Shown here: positions 10,181-18,741 of the stretch, piece by piece
How positions within the stretch are numbered: the stretch's first letter is position 1
Layout: every line of letters starts with the position of its first letter
Source of the DNA: Pseudomonas haemolytica
Lineage (GTDB): Bacteria; Pseudomonadota; Gammaproteobacteria; Pseudomonadales; Pseudomonadaceae
Reading direction: 5' to 3'
NCBI RefSeq assembly: GCF_009659625.1
Contig: NZ_VOIW01000007.1
Coordinates: forward strand, 186,001 to 250,000
DNA: 64,000 bases
The notes under the pieces: generated by a model
What the model saw: only the letters and a program-made list of their open reading frames with translations
What the model was told of the DNA's origin: nothing
The model's database searches: none
Program-made: the position numbers and the translations under genes

Positions 10181-11443
10181 ATGCTGACTCAATGCCCTAT
10201 GCGATCTCTCAATGTCCTGATCCTCGAAGACAACCCGTTTCAATTGATGGCACTGCACCAGATGCTCAATGCCAACGGCGTGTTCAATGTACTGACCGCT
10301 GAAAATGTCGAAACGGCCCGCCAATCCCTGGACAGCAAAGGCCCGGTGGATATCGGCATCTGCGATCTGTACCTGGAGCAGGGCGATGGCCTGGAGCTGA
10401 TCCGCGAATTGGCTGAGCGTCGCCTGGCCCAGGTGCTGATTCTGCTCAGCAATGCCGAGCCTGATGTGCTGGAAGGCGTGGCGAACATGGCGCGGCAAAT
10501 GGGGCTCAAGGTGTTGGCGTGCTTGCCAAAACCGGCCTCGGCAACGTTGATCGGGCAGGTGTTGGCCGATTGCCAGACGCACTTGCGCCCGGGGCCACCG
10601 GTGCTGTCCTGGGAGCGCGTGCGCCAGTTGCTGGGCTTGAGCGACAGGGAGCAGTTGCCGCCGACGGCGGATGTCAGCCAGGCCACCATCGCGCGTTGTG
10701 GCAGGGTCTGGTATCAACCCATCGTCAGCCAGGCTGGTGTGCTGCAAGGTGTCGAGGCGCTGGCGCGCTGGCAGTTGCCGGAAGGTGAGTTGCTGCTGCC
10801 CGACGAGTTCCTGCCGCTGCTGGAGTTTGCCGGCATGGAAGAGGCGTTTACCTGGCACGTGCTGGAACAGGCGCTTGGCCTGGCGAACCAGGTCATGGGC
10901 GAGACCGGCCAAGTGCTGCCGGTGGCGGTGAATATTCCGGGGCGCATGCTCGAGCGCGGGCACTTTCCCCAGGTGCTGCAAGGCTTACTGCAACTTCATG
11001 GCGTGCCCGCCCATAGCCTGACCCTGGAACTGGTGGAAACCTCAACGTTGAAAACCGACAGCGCCCATGTCACCGGGTTGCTGCGCTTGCGAATGTTGGG
11101 GTGCCAGTTGTCCATCGGCGATTTCGGCATGGGCGGCACCAGCCTGCAGCATTTGCTGGAATTGCCTTTCACCGAACTGAAAATTCCCCCGGCGTTCGCC
11201 TGCGGGATGGCCAAAGACGACCGCAAGGCAGCGGTGGTGGCGGGAGCCATGAGCATGGCCAAGCGGCTGGACATCGCCGTGGTGGTCACCGGCGTGGAAA
11301 CTGCCGCCGACTATCACGCCGTGGGGGAACTGGGTGCAGCGTGGCTGCAAGGTTGCTTCATTGCCCGGCCGATGGACGCTGATGCGCTCAAGCAATGGAT
11401 CGCATTCCAGGCTAGGCCAGCCCGTGTTCCTGCACATAAATAA
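10181..11443 (+). CDS. RocR-like receiver-EAL protein with degenerate phosphodiesterase site
   Basis: An N-terminal receiver (LNVLILEDN, phospho-acceptor in GICDLYLEQGDG) is joined to an EAL domain for cyclic-di-GMP. The EAL signature is present (GVEALARW, E192), as are the N of VNIP, the E of ELVETS, the K of ELKI and the Q of WLQG. However, the usual DDFG reads G313-D-F-G, and the catalytic glutamate of the EGVET motif is T370 in VTGVET. Activity against c-di-GMP is therefore doubtful, and binding or docking may remain. The start is uncertain: ATG 10181 has a weak AGG upstream, ATG 10199 has none. It lies 57 nt after the sensor, and its last 32 bases overlap the convergent regulator gene. 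Confidence 0.85.
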   Translation: MLTQCPMRSLNVLILEDNPFQLMALHQMLNANGVFNVLTAENVETARQSLDSKGPVDIGICDLYLEQGDGLELIRELAERRLAQVLILLSNAEPDVLEGVANMARQMGLKVLACLPKPASATLIGQVLADCQTHLRPGPPVLSWERVRQLLGLSDREQLPPTADVSQATIARCGRVWYQPIVSQAGVLQGVEALARWQLPEGELLLPDEFLPLLEFAGMEEAFTWHVLEQALGLANQVMGETGQVLPVAVNIPGRMLERGHFPQVLQGLLQLHGVPAHSLTLELVETSTLKTDSAHVTGLLRLRMLGCQLSIGDFGMGGTSLQHLLELPFTELKIPPAFACGMAKDDRKAAVVAGAMSMAKRLDIAVVVTGVETAADYHAVGELGAAWLQGCFIARPMDADALKQWIAFQARPARVPAHK

Positions 11444-12074
11444 ACAGCGCGGCATCGTTGCCCAGGCCCAGCTTGCGCATGGCGCCGACTTTTTGCGCAC
11501 TGACGGTCTGCTTGCTGCGATGCAGGTGGGCGGCGATCGCGCCCACGGTCATGCCACTGGCCAGCAGGCGAATCACCTCCAGCTCCCGGGGTGACAGCTG
11601 TTCCTGGGAGTGCAGGCGATCGGCGCCGACTTCCCCGGCCAGGCTCAGCGCCTGGCGAATGGTCTGGGCCACATAGGGGCGTTGCTGACGCACCTGGCGG
11701 ATCGCCTGCGGCAGTTCATCGGCAAGGCTGGCCTTGCTCAGCAGGCCCATCACGCCCAACGCCAGGATGGAATGAAACAGACCGGCATTATTGAGCATGG
11801 TCACCACCACAATGGGCAGGTCCGGATAGTGCCGGCGCAGTTGCTCGATCAGGCGCAACCCGTCGGCCTGGGGTTCGGCGGGCATCATGAAGTCGGTCAC
11901 CAGCACATCGCAGGCACAGTGTTGCAGCAACGCATTGAGCGCTTGTGGCGAGTTGGCTTCGCCGACGATGCTGATGTGCGGGTCACGCTCGAGTACGGCG
12001 CGCAGGCCAATCAGGAAAATCGGGTGATCGTCGGCAATGACGATGCGCAAAGGCGGTTCAGACGCGGCTCTCAA
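11412..12074 (-). CDS. RocA1-like NarL/LuxR-family response regulator
   Basis: DNA-binding response regulator of 220 residues. The receiver spans residues ~9-130 with acidic pair D15-D16 (IADDHPIF) and phospho-acceptor D61 (LVTDFMMP). The C-terminal LuxR helix-turn-helix begins QLSPRELEVIRLLASGMTVGAIA. The TTG start at 12074 has GGGAG 6 bases upstream; no better start is seen. Its convergent placement beside the receiver-EAL gene, sharing 32 bp, mirrors RocA1 beside RocR in P. aeruginosa. There it competes for phosphate from the sensor and activates cup fimbrial genes (family knowledge). Targets here are unknown. Confidence 0.86.
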   Translation of the reverse strand: MRAASEPPLRIVIADDHPIFLIGLRAVLERDPHISIVGEANSPQALNALLQHCACDVLVTDFMMPAEPQADGLRLIEQLRRHYPDLPIVVVTMLNNAGLFHSILALGVMGLLSKASLADELPQAIRQVRQQRPYVAQTIRQALSLAGEVGADRLHSQEQLSPRELEVIRLLASGMTVGAIAAHLHRSKQTVSAQKVGAMRKLGLGNDAALFIYVQEHGLA

Positions 12075-12215
12075 GGCAGGCTCCCGGGTTAATCCAGGGA
12101 TTCTAGCCTGTGAGCGGATGTTTTTTCTCTGTCATCTTTTACGTGCATGCTCGTTTTCCTTAAGCAGTGGATTACACGAAATGTAGAACTTTCTGCTTTG
12201 AGCACGGGTCACTTG

Positions 12216-12261
12216 AATGTCAGCCTCTTCGTGACATTTTTGTTTTTCGAACCTTTTTCGA
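12216..12261 (+). promoter_or_regulatory. Inverted repeat and TTCGAA pair upstream of the DUF3509 gene
   Basis: A perfect 7-bp repeat AATGTCA / TGACATT (12216-12222, 12232-12238) is followed by a T-rich stretch. Two TTCGAA hexamers then lie about ten bases apart (12246-12251, 12256-12261), ending 20 bases before the start codon. It could be an operator, an attenuator or a small terminator for an unseen short transcript. Confidence 0.35.
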
Positions 12262-12281
12262 ATGATTGAGTGGTGATCGAG

Positions 12282-12566
12282 ATGGAAAGTATCAACCTAT
12301 TGCTCAGTGAAGCGCTGAGCCCTTATCAGGTTACGCTGACCACTTCTGGTGTGCGGGACGACTGCCTGGTAACCGTGAAGAATCCCGGTGGTGCCATCGT
12401 GGTTGAACGCGAAGTCGACCGTGCGCAGTTGACCGACAAACGCGTGTTGGTGGATGTGGTGGATTGCCTGCTACGCGACCTGAAAATCGCCGAAGGGCGC
12501 CTTGAACCCTCTGTCATTGCTGCCTTGCGCAACGCCGCCCAAACCCGTGGCGGCGCCCTTGCATGA
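12282..12566 (+). CDS. DUF3509 domain protein
   Basis: Small 94-residue cytosolic protein of a family that I know only from Pseudomonas and that has no assigned function. The sequence MESINLLLSEALSPYQ followed by LTTSGVRDDCLVTVKN and EGRLEPSVIAALR is typical of it. No signal peptide, membrane helix or catalytic motif is visible. ATG 12282 is preferred over the upstream in-frame GTG codons (12270, 12273) because it gives the conserved N-terminus, although the Shine-Dalgarno is weak. A strong terminator follows at 12688, so it looks monocistronic. It lies beyond the RocA1-like gene and diverges from it. Confidence 0.75.
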   Translation: MESINLLLSEALSPYQVTLTTSGVRDDCLVTVKNPGGAIVVEREVDRAQLTDKRVLVDVVDCLLRDLKIAEGRLEPSVIAALRNAAQTRGGALA

Positions 12567-12687
12567 AACATTATTTTTCTTCGGAACCTTCCTACGCGGC
12601 GGTCAGTCAGAGTTCGTAACAGCAAGAGCGAGCATTGTGCTCCGGTGCTTGTAGCTTGCTGTACTGGTCTTTGTAGGCCACGTTTAA

Positions 12688-12724
12688 CCCCGAGTTGTCT
12701 CCCCACTGCTCGGGGTTTCTTTTT
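12688..12724 (+). terminator. Intrinsic terminator downstream of the DUF3509 gene
   Basis: A 7-bp stem CCCCGAG / CTCGGGG (12688-12694 and 12709-12715) with a 14-base loop is followed by TTTCTTTTT. The 120 bases between the stop codon and this stem hold no gene that I can support. Confidence 0.75.
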
Positions 12725-12749
12725 GCCCGCGATTTACCAACGAATTTTT

Positions 12750-13637
12750 TCATGGCTCGGGTGAGTCCTGGAAAATGCGCGGGTTATCTTGCAAATAATG
12801 CGCCCGGGTCTGCGGGTCCAGCCATGAGGCATAGGATTGCTGGAGCTGCGCCTGGGGGATGTCACGCAGTACCTGGTTGATGCGTTCGATGGCCTGGCGG
12901 CCTTCGGCGGTGTCCGAACAGCCAATATGGATGCGCTGGTAAGGCGCGGTGCCTTTGATTGGGAAAAACCTCAAGTCATCCGCGGCGATCTGCTGTTGCA
13001 AGGCGTGATAACGGATCTCGGGCCAGTAACCCAATACCGCTTCCAACCGGCCAAGACGCTGCATTTGCAACAAGCTGCCCAAGGCATCGTTACCGTAATG
13101 CAATGCCAGCTTGTGTGACTCTGCATGCTTGAGGCGGTCGTCGATGACAGGGCCGTAGCTGCGCTCGGCAGTCGCGCCCAGGCGGGTGCCGGGCGTGTCG
13201 AGAAAACCCTGTAGATCGAACTCGCCGGCGGCAATGAAGGGCGCCATGGCCTGCTGCTGGCTGCGCCGGATCATCACGCCATTGCTCACCACCACCAATG
13301 CCTGGGCCGAAAACGCAACGTACTGCGCCCGCTCCGGTGTCCAGAGCATTGAGGGATCGCAGGTCGTCGACGCGGCGGCCCGCAGCATCTGCGTGCCGCG
13401 GGCGCGATTGACGTGCAGGACCTGATGTTGATACTCCGGCAAGCGCTCGATCAGTTTGGGCAACAGCTGATCCAGCGCGCCCTGGCCTTTTTTCGGGCCT
13501 TCGAAGATGGTCAGGGGTGGCAAGTCGCGCAGCAACCAGGTCAGCGTGCCCTCGGCACTCGCCGGTAGCGGCCAAGTGGCTACCAACCCCGTGATAAGAC
13601 ACAGGCGCAGCAGTCGACGCTTGGCGCCCCCCGCCAT
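12750..13637 (-). CDS. Periplasmic transporter substrate-binding-like protein (TIGR02285-type)
   Basis: 295 residues with a Sec signal peptide (about 1-28, ending PLPASAEG). The body resembles SBP_bac_3 folds: LTWLLRDLPPLTIFEG, then GTRLGATAERSYGPVIDD and AVLGYWPEIRYHAL. The family is a set of orphan binding proteins not tied to a permease, and none lies nearby. The start codon shares one base with the stop of the CoA-transferase gene (TGATG), so the two are probably translationally coupled. Ligand unknown. Possible roles are sensing or scavenging a small amino-acid-like molecule (inference). Confidence 0.7.
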   Translation of the reverse strand: MAGGAKRRLLRLCLITGLVATWPLPASAEGTLTWLLRDLPPLTIFEGPKKGQGALDQLLPKLIERLPEYQHQVLHVNRARGTQMLRAAASTTCDPSMLWTPERAQYVAFSAQALVVVSNGVMIRRSQQQAMAPFIAAGEFDLQGFLDTPGTRLGATAERSYGPVIDDRLKHAESHKLALHYGNDALGSLLQMQRLGRLEAVLGYWPEIRYHALQQQIAADDLRFFPIKGTAPYQRIHIGCSDTAEGRQAIERINQVLRDIPQAQLQQSYASWLDPQTRAHYLQDNPRIFQDSPEP

Positions 13638-14836
13638 CAGATCGCGCCATCCTCACGCAGGCGGGTGATGGCCGCGGCGTCGTAGCCCAGGGCATTGAGC
13701 ACCACACTGTTGTGTTCGCCCAGTTGCGGGCCGACCCATTCACAACTGCCAGGCGTGTCCGAGAGCTTGGGCACGATGCCTGGCATCTTGAAGTCCTTGC
13801 CGTCTGGAAGCTGTGCCTTGAGGAACATTTCCCTGGCCAGGAATTGCGGGTCACCCAGCATGTCTTCGGCGCTGTAGATGCGGCTGGCGGGTACCTCGGC
13901 TTTGTTCAGTTGCTCAACCACCTGATCCAGCGGCAGCGAATTGACCCAGCGGTCGATCACGCCGTACAGCTCGTCGCGGCGCAGGTCACGCCCGTCATTG
14001 CTGGCCAACTGCGGATCATTCGCCAAGTCGTCACGCCCGATGGTCGCCATGAAGCGTTTGAAGATCGCATCGCCATTGGCGCCGATCTGCACATGCTTGC
14101 CGTCCGCGCTGGTGTGGATCGAGGACGGGGTGATGCCGGGCATGATGTTGCCGGTGCGTTCGCGAATAAACCCGAACACATCGAATTCGGGGATCATGCT
14201 CTCCATCATGGCGAAGATGGCTTCATACAGCGCCACATCCACCACTTGGCCCAGGCCACCATTGACTTCGCGATGACGCAGCGCCATCAGCGCGCCGATC
14301 ACGGCCCACAGCGCAGCAATCGAATCGCCGATGGAAATCCCGGTGCGCACCGGCGGGCGGTCCTCGAAACCGGTGATATAGCGCAAACCGCCCATGGACT
14401 CGCCCACCGCGCCAAAGCCTGGCTGGTCCTTCATCGGCCCGGTCTGGCCGAAGCCCGAGAGGCGCACCATCACCAGCTTGGGGTTCAGTGCGTGCAGGGT
14501 TTCCCAGCTCAGGCCGAGCTTTTCCAGCACACCAGGGCGGAAGTTTTCGATCAGGATGTCGGCGTCGGCCAGTAGTTGCTTGAGGATCGCCAGGCCATCC
14601 GGGTGTTTGAGGTTGAGGGTCAGCGACTGCTTGTTGCGCGCTTGTACGAACCACCACAACGAGGTGCCTTCATACAGCTTGCGCCATTTGCGCAGCGGGT
14701 CGCCGCCGTCCGGGGATTCGACCTTGATCACCTCGGCACCGAACTCAGCGCAGATACGCGACGCAAACGGGCCGGCGATCAGCGTGCCCAGTTCGATGAC
14801 TTTCAGGCCGGCAAGTGGTTTGGCATTAAGCGACAT
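13637..14836 (-). CDS. Class III (CaiB/BaiF) CoA-transferase
   Basis: Moves CoA between carboxylic acids in the cytosol. 399 residues. The N-terminal LAGLKVIELGTLIAGPFASR is the family hallmark, with ENFRPGVLEKLGLSW and the nucleophile D171 in ISIGDSIAAL. No dehydrogenase, lyase or regulator for a particular acid lies nearby, so the substrate cannot be read from context; assignments such as formyl-CoA or succinyl-CoA transferase would be guesses. It is the first gene of a two-gene unit with the periplasmic binding protein, which overlaps its stop by one base. It diverges from yaeQ. Confidence 0.86.
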   Translation of the reverse strand: MSLNAKPLAGLKVIELGTLIAGPFASRICAEFGAEVIKVESPDGGDPLRKWRKLYEGTSLWWFVQARNKQSLTLNLKHPDGLAILKQLLADADILIENFRPGVLEKLGLSWETLHALNPKLVMVRLSGFGQTGPMKDQPGFGAVGESMGGLRYITGFEDRPPVRTGISIGDSIAALWAVIGALMALRHREVNGGLGQVVDVALYEAIFAMMESMIPEFDVFGFIRERTGNIMPGITPSSIHTSADGKHVQIGANGDAIFKRFMATIGRDDLANDPQLASNDGRDLRRDELYGVIDRWVNSLPLDQVVEQLNKAEVPASRIYSAEDMLGDPQFLAREMFLKAQLPDGKDFKMPGIVPKLSDTPGSCEWVGPQLGEHNSVVLNALGYDAAAITRLREDGAI

Positions 14837-14984
14837 GGGGATCCTTACAAGCGCGGGACGGTGGTGTATTGCCTTTTAACATAGGCGAGCGCCCCAGGGA
14901 TAAGGATGATGCAGCGCAGTATTCGTTGAATGGCCTCGCCATCGGTTAGACTGGCCGCCTTTCCTTGTCTCTAGAAGCCCGTTC

Positions 14985-15527
14985 ATGGCCCAGCCGTCCA
15001 CGACCTACAAATTCGAACTCAACCTCACCGACCTCGACCGTTCGGTGTACGAGAGCGTTAAACAGACCATCGCCCGCCACCCTTCGGAAACCGAAGAGCG
15101 CATGACCGTGCGTCTGCTGGCCTACGCCCTTTGGTACAACGAGCAGTTGGCGTTCGGGCGTGGGCTGTCAGATGTAGACGAGCCTGCCCTGTGGGAAAAA
15201 AGCCTGGATGATCGGGTTTTGCACTGGATCGAAGTCGGCCAGCCGGATGCCGACCGCCTGACCTGGTGCTCGCGCCGCACTGAACGCACCAGCCTGCTGG
15301 CCTATGGCAGCCTGCGCGTGTGGGAAGGCAAGGTGGTGCCGGTGGCCAACAACCTGAAAAACGTGCACATCGCCGCCGTGCCCCAGGAAGTCCTCGAGAC
15401 CCTGGCCAAGGACATGCCCCGCGTAATCAAGTGGGACGTGATGATCAGCGAAGGCACGATCTTCGTCACCGACGACCGTGGCCAGCATGAAGTGCAACTG
15501 CAGTGGCTGGTTGGCGAGCGCGGTTGA
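14985..15527 (+). CDS. yaeQ: YaeQ family protein
   Basis: 180 residues matching YaeQ of enterics: FELNLTDLDRSVYES, then ETEERMTVRLLAYALWY and RTERTSLLAYGS. Structures of the family show a PD-(D/E)XK nuclease-like fold (family knowledge), but the biochemical role is not settled. Old links to RfaH-like antitermination are weak. No signal or membrane segment. It lies 85 bases before recJ on the same strand, separated by a single REP unit that starts right at its stop codon. Confidence 0.85.
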   Translation: MAQPSTTYKFELNLTDLDRSVYESVKQTIARHPSETEERMTVRLLAYALWYNEQLAFGRGLSDVDEPALWEKSLDDRVLHWIEVGQPDADRLTWCSRRTERTSLLAYGSLRVWEGKVVPVANNLKNVHIAAVPQEVLETLAKDMPRVIKWDVMISEGTIFVTDDRGQHEVQLQWLVGERG

Positions 15528-15548
15528 AGCAAGCCCCCTCCCACATTT
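15528..15548. repeat. Single REP unit abutting the yaeQ stop codon
   Basis: AGCAAGCCCCCTCCCACATTT follows the TGA without a gap. It equals the right arm of the paired REPINs elsewhere in the window but has no partner within 100 bases. Confidence 0.75.
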
Positions 15549-15612
15549 GAGCTGTGTTGCCTGAAGAATTGTCGTTTAACCGTTGTATTAGAAGAGAAGT
15601 GCCCGTCACCCC

Positions 15613-17322
15613 ATGCGTATCGATCCCCGCCCATTGCCCGCCGTCCTGCCTTTTCTCGGTGAATTGCCGCCGCTGTTGACCCGCCTCTATGCCGCACGCG
15701 GGGTGCAATCGCAAGCCGAGCTGGACAAGAGCCTGGCGCGGTTGATTCCGTATCAGCAGCTCAAGGGTATCGACGCGGCGGTGGACTTGCTGGTGACTGC
15801 CCTGGAGCAGCGCCAGCGCATCCTTATCGTGGGTGACTTCGACGCCGATGGCGCCACGGCGAGCACGGTGGGTACCTTGGGCCTGCGTTTGCTCGGGGCG
15901 GCCCATGTCGACTACCTGGTGCCTAATCGCTTCGAGTATGGCTACGGCCTGACCCCGGAAATTGTCGCGGTGGCGCTGCAGCGCGAGCCGCAGTTGCTGA
16001 TCACCGTGGACAACGGTATCTCCAGCGTCGAAGGCGTGGCAGCGGCAAAGGCGGCGGGTTTGAAGGTACTGGTGACCGACCACCACTTGCCGGGCGATGA
16101 ATTGCCGGCGGCGGACGCCATCGTCAATCCTAACCAGCCGGGCTGCGGGTTCCCCAGCAAGGCCTTGGCCGGTGTCGGCGTAATCTTCTACGTGTTGATG
16201 GCCCTGCGTGCGCGTTTGCGCAGCCTGGGTTGGTATGACAACAGTCCACAGCCAAACATTGGTGAACTGCTCGACCTGGTGGCCCTGGGCAGCGTTGCCG
16301 ACGTGGTACCGCTGGACGCCAACAACCGCATCCTTGTCCATCAGGGCCTGGAGCGTATTCGTGCCGGTCGGGCACGGCCGGGGATCAAGGCGATCCTCGA
16401 AGTGGCCAAGCGCGACCATGCCCGCATCACCTCTACCGATCTGGGTTTTATCCTCGGCCCGCGTCTGAATGCGGCCGGGCGCCTGGACGATATGAGCCTG
16501 GGCATCGAATGCCTGCTGACCACGGATTTTGCCGCCGCACGGGAAATGGCCGCGCAACTGGACGGCATGAACCAGGACCGCAAATCCATCGAGCAAGGCA
16601 TGCAGCGCGAAGCCCTGGCCCAGCTCAAGGACTTGCCGGTGGAGTCGATGCCGTACGGCTTGTGCCTGTTCGACCCGGAGTGGCACCAAGGGGTGATCGG
16701 GATCCTGGCGTCGCGCATGAAGGAGCGTTATTTCCGCCCGACCATCGCCTTTGCTGATGCGGGTGACGGCCTGCTCAAGGGCTCTGGGCGTTCGGTACAG
16801 GGCTTTCATATCCGCGATGCACTGGCTGTGGTCGCCAGCCAGCACCCCAACCTGATCACCAAGTACGGCGGCCACGCCATGGCGGCGGGGTTGACATTGC
16901 CTGAGGCGAACTTCCCACTGTTTGCCGAAGCCTTTGATGCCGAAGTGCGTCGGCAACTGCGTGAAGAAGACCTCACCGGCCGCCTGCTCTCCGACGGTAC
17001 ATTGGCTGTGGAAGAGTTCCACCTCGAACTGGCCCGCGCCCTGCGTCATGCCGGCCCGTGGGGGCAACACTTTCCCGAGCCGTTGTTTCACGGTGTGTTC
17101 CAGTTGGTGGAACAGCGTGTCGTGGGCGAACGGCACTTGAAGGTCGTGCTCAAGACCGAATGCGGTTCAGTGAAGCTCGATGGCATTGCCTTTGGCGTGG
17201 ACCGTGAGGTGTGGCCGAACCCGACCGTGCGTTGGGTGGAATTGGCCTACAAGCTGGACGTGAACGAGTTTCGTGGAAATGAAACCGTGCAGTTGATGAT
17301 CGCGCACATCGAACCACGCTGA
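15613..17322 (+). CDS. recJ: Single-strand-specific 5'-3' exonuclease RecJ
   Basis: DNA repair nuclease of the RecF pathway, base excision and mismatch repair. 569 residues, close to the E. coli length. DHH-family motifs are visible: ILIVGDFDADGATAS, LITVDNGIS and LVTDHHLPGD, with the DHHA1 part containing KGSGRSVQGFHIRDAL and GGHAMAAGLTL. The C-terminal OB-like domain is intact. The start at 15613 gives MRIDPRPLP. No strong Shine-Dalgarno is obvious. It converges with the acvB-like gene across a REPIN. Confidence 0.95.
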   Translation: MRIDPRPLPAVLPFLGELPPLLTRLYAARGVQSQAELDKSLARLIPYQQLKGIDAAVDLLVTALEQRQRILIVGDFDADGATASTVGTLGLRLLGAAHVDYLVPNRFEYGYGLTPEIVAVALQREPQLLITVDNGISSVEGVAAAKAAGLKVLVTDHHLPGDELPAADAIVNPNQPGCGFPSKALAGVGVIFYVLMALRARLRSLGWYDNSPQPNIGELLDLVALGSVADVVPLDANNRILVHQGLERIRAGRARPGIKAILEVAKRDHARITSTDLGFILGPRLNAAGRLDDMSLGIECLLTTDFAAAREMAAQLDGMNQDRKSIEQGMQREALAQLKDLPVESMPYGLCLFDPEWHQGVIGILASRMKERYFRPTIAFADAGDGLLKGSGRSVQGFHIRDALAVVASQHPNLITKYGGHAMAAGLTLPEANFPLFAEAFDAEVRRQLREEDLTGRLLSDGTLAVEEFHLELARALRHAGPWGQHFPEPLFHGVFQLVEQRVVGERHLKVVLKTECGSVKLDGIAFGVDREVWPNPTVRWVELAYKLDVNEFRGNETVQLMIAHIEPR

Positions 17323-17343
17323 ATCTCAGCCACAGCACAAGGC

Positions 17344-17438
17344 AAATGTGGGAGGGGGCTTGCTCCCGATAGTGGTGGCGCAGTCACAACATCATTGACT
17401 GTCACTCTGCTATCGGGAGCAAGCCCCCTCCCACATTT
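17344..17438. repeat. REPIN (paired REP, TTGCTCCCGAT type) between recJ and the acvB-like gene
   Basis: Left arm AAATGTGGGAGGGGGCTTGC with CCCGATAG and the complementary right arm ending CTCCCACATTT, separated by a less conserved ~35-base centre. It occupies the convergent gap between two gene ends. Confidence 0.9.
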
Positions 17439-17460
17439 GGTTTTGTGTACAGCCCTGGAG

Positions 17461-18741
17461 CTATTCGGTTTTGGCCTGGTGCTTGACGATGATATCCACC
17501 AAACGCTTGGCGAGCGCCGGGTAGTTCTCATCGAAGTGATGCCCGCCCGGCAGCTTCAACGCTTCACCCACGGCCGTCTTGTCAGTGCAGCCACTTTCGT
17601 CGACTTCCTCGGCACCATAGATGCACACCACTTTGTCCGCCGGCAGCTTGGCCATTTCCGGGCCGGTCGCGGCTTCTTTGCCGGCGTTGCCGAGCCAACC
17701 TTCCACTTCGATTTCAAAGCTGCCGGTGCGGGCGAATGCCAGCAGGATGATCGCGTCGACCCGCTGTTGCTCGCTTTCCGGCAAGCGGTTGTAGATGGCG
17801 GGCAGCACGTCGGCGCCGAACGAATAACCGGTCAGCACAAAGCGCTTGGTGCCCCACTTCTGCCGATAGTGCTGCATCAGCTCGGTAAGGTCTTTGGCGC
17901 TTTGCTCCGGGGTCTTGTGCTGCCAGTAGTAGCGCAGGGTGTCGATGCCGACCACCGGGTAGCCGAGCTTGGCCATCTCGCCGGCCACGTCGCGGTCCAG
18001 GTCACGCCAGCCGCCGTCACCGGATAGGAACAGGGTCACGGTGTCCTTGGCTTGGCCAGCCGGCACTTCCACCACCGGAATCGCCAGGCCGCCGTTGTCC
18101 GAGCCGATCAGTTGCTTGCGCAACTCATTGTTCAGTACTTGCGGGTAATGAATGTCGTAGTCGCTGATGCTGGTGGTGGCACGCGGTGTGTCGCGTACGA
18201 AACTGGCGCTTTCATCGTCAGGGTTGTCGTTCCACGCCACCAGCCAGTTGCCATGGGCGGAGGTTTTCGGCAGCGGGTCCTTGCACCCTTCCTGAGACAG
18301 TGCGAAGCCTACGGAGATGGCGTTGGCCTTGTCGTCGTTCTGTGTGGCCAGCCAGCGCCAGGCGAGGGCGGCGCCAGGGCCGATGCCGCTGACCAGCGTC
18401 GTAGGGCCTTTAAGCTGGGCCAGGGCGCTTTGCAGGGCTTGTTCCTGCAATGTGCAGTCAGCCTTGGGCAGGATCACCTGAACGATTCGCGCTGCGCCGC
18501 CCTGGCTCAGGGCAATCAATTGGCTGTCGGTCAGGGCTTCGTCGGCCATCACGGCCACGGCCACGCGGGCTTTCGCGGCGCTGGCCGGGGTCACGCGGGT
18601 CATCACCGAACCGTCGGCCTGGGGCAATTGCTCCAGGGTCGGTTGCGGGGCAGGGCGGTTCCAGTACCAAAAGCCACCCGCCGCGATCAGCGCAAGCAGC
18701 ACTACAAGGGCCAATACATACCGCCAGGAGCGTCGAATCAT
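17461..18741 (-). CDS. AcvB/VirJ-type aminoacyl-phosphatidylglycerol hydrolase (probable)
   Basis: 426 residues: one N-terminal membrane anchor (about residues 7-26), then a periplasmic serine-hydrolase fold. Candidate nucleophiles are S240 in FLSGDGGW and S307 in the classic elbow GYSFGAD, with a late histidine pair H401-H402. The gene shares one base with the stop of mprF (TGATG), so both are surely one unit. Agrobacterium AcvB and the P. aeruginosa PA0919 homologue remove the amino acid from lysyl- or alanyl-phosphatidylglycerol (family knowledge). The neighbour supports the same role here, the reverse of MprF synthesis. Confidence 0.82.
   Translation of the reverse strand: MIRRSWRYVLALVVLLALIAAGGFWYWNRPAPQPTLEQLPQADGSVMTRVTPASAAKARVAVAVMADEALTDSQLIALSQGGAARIVQVILPKADCTLQEQALQSALAQLKGPTTLVSGIGPGAALAWRWLATQNDDKANAISVGFALSQEGCKDPLPKTSAHGNWLVAWNDNPDDESASFVRDTPRATTSISDYDIHYPQVLNNELRKQLIGSDNGGLAIPVVEVPAGQAKDTVTLFLSGDGGWRDLDRDVAGEMAKLGYPVVGIDTLRYYWQHKTPEQSAKDLTELMQHYRQKWGTKRFVLTGYSFGADVLPAIYNRLPESEQQRVDAIILLAFARTGSFEIEVEGWLGNAGKEAATGPEMAKLPADKVVCIYGAEEVDESGCTDKTAVGEALKLPGGHHFDENYPALAKRLVDIIVKHQAKTE

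Noticed and set aside
17344..17438. Repeat spacing that could hint at a CRISPR array
   Set aside because: Elements are isolated inverted REP pairs, not regularly spaced direct repeats; no cas genes are present.
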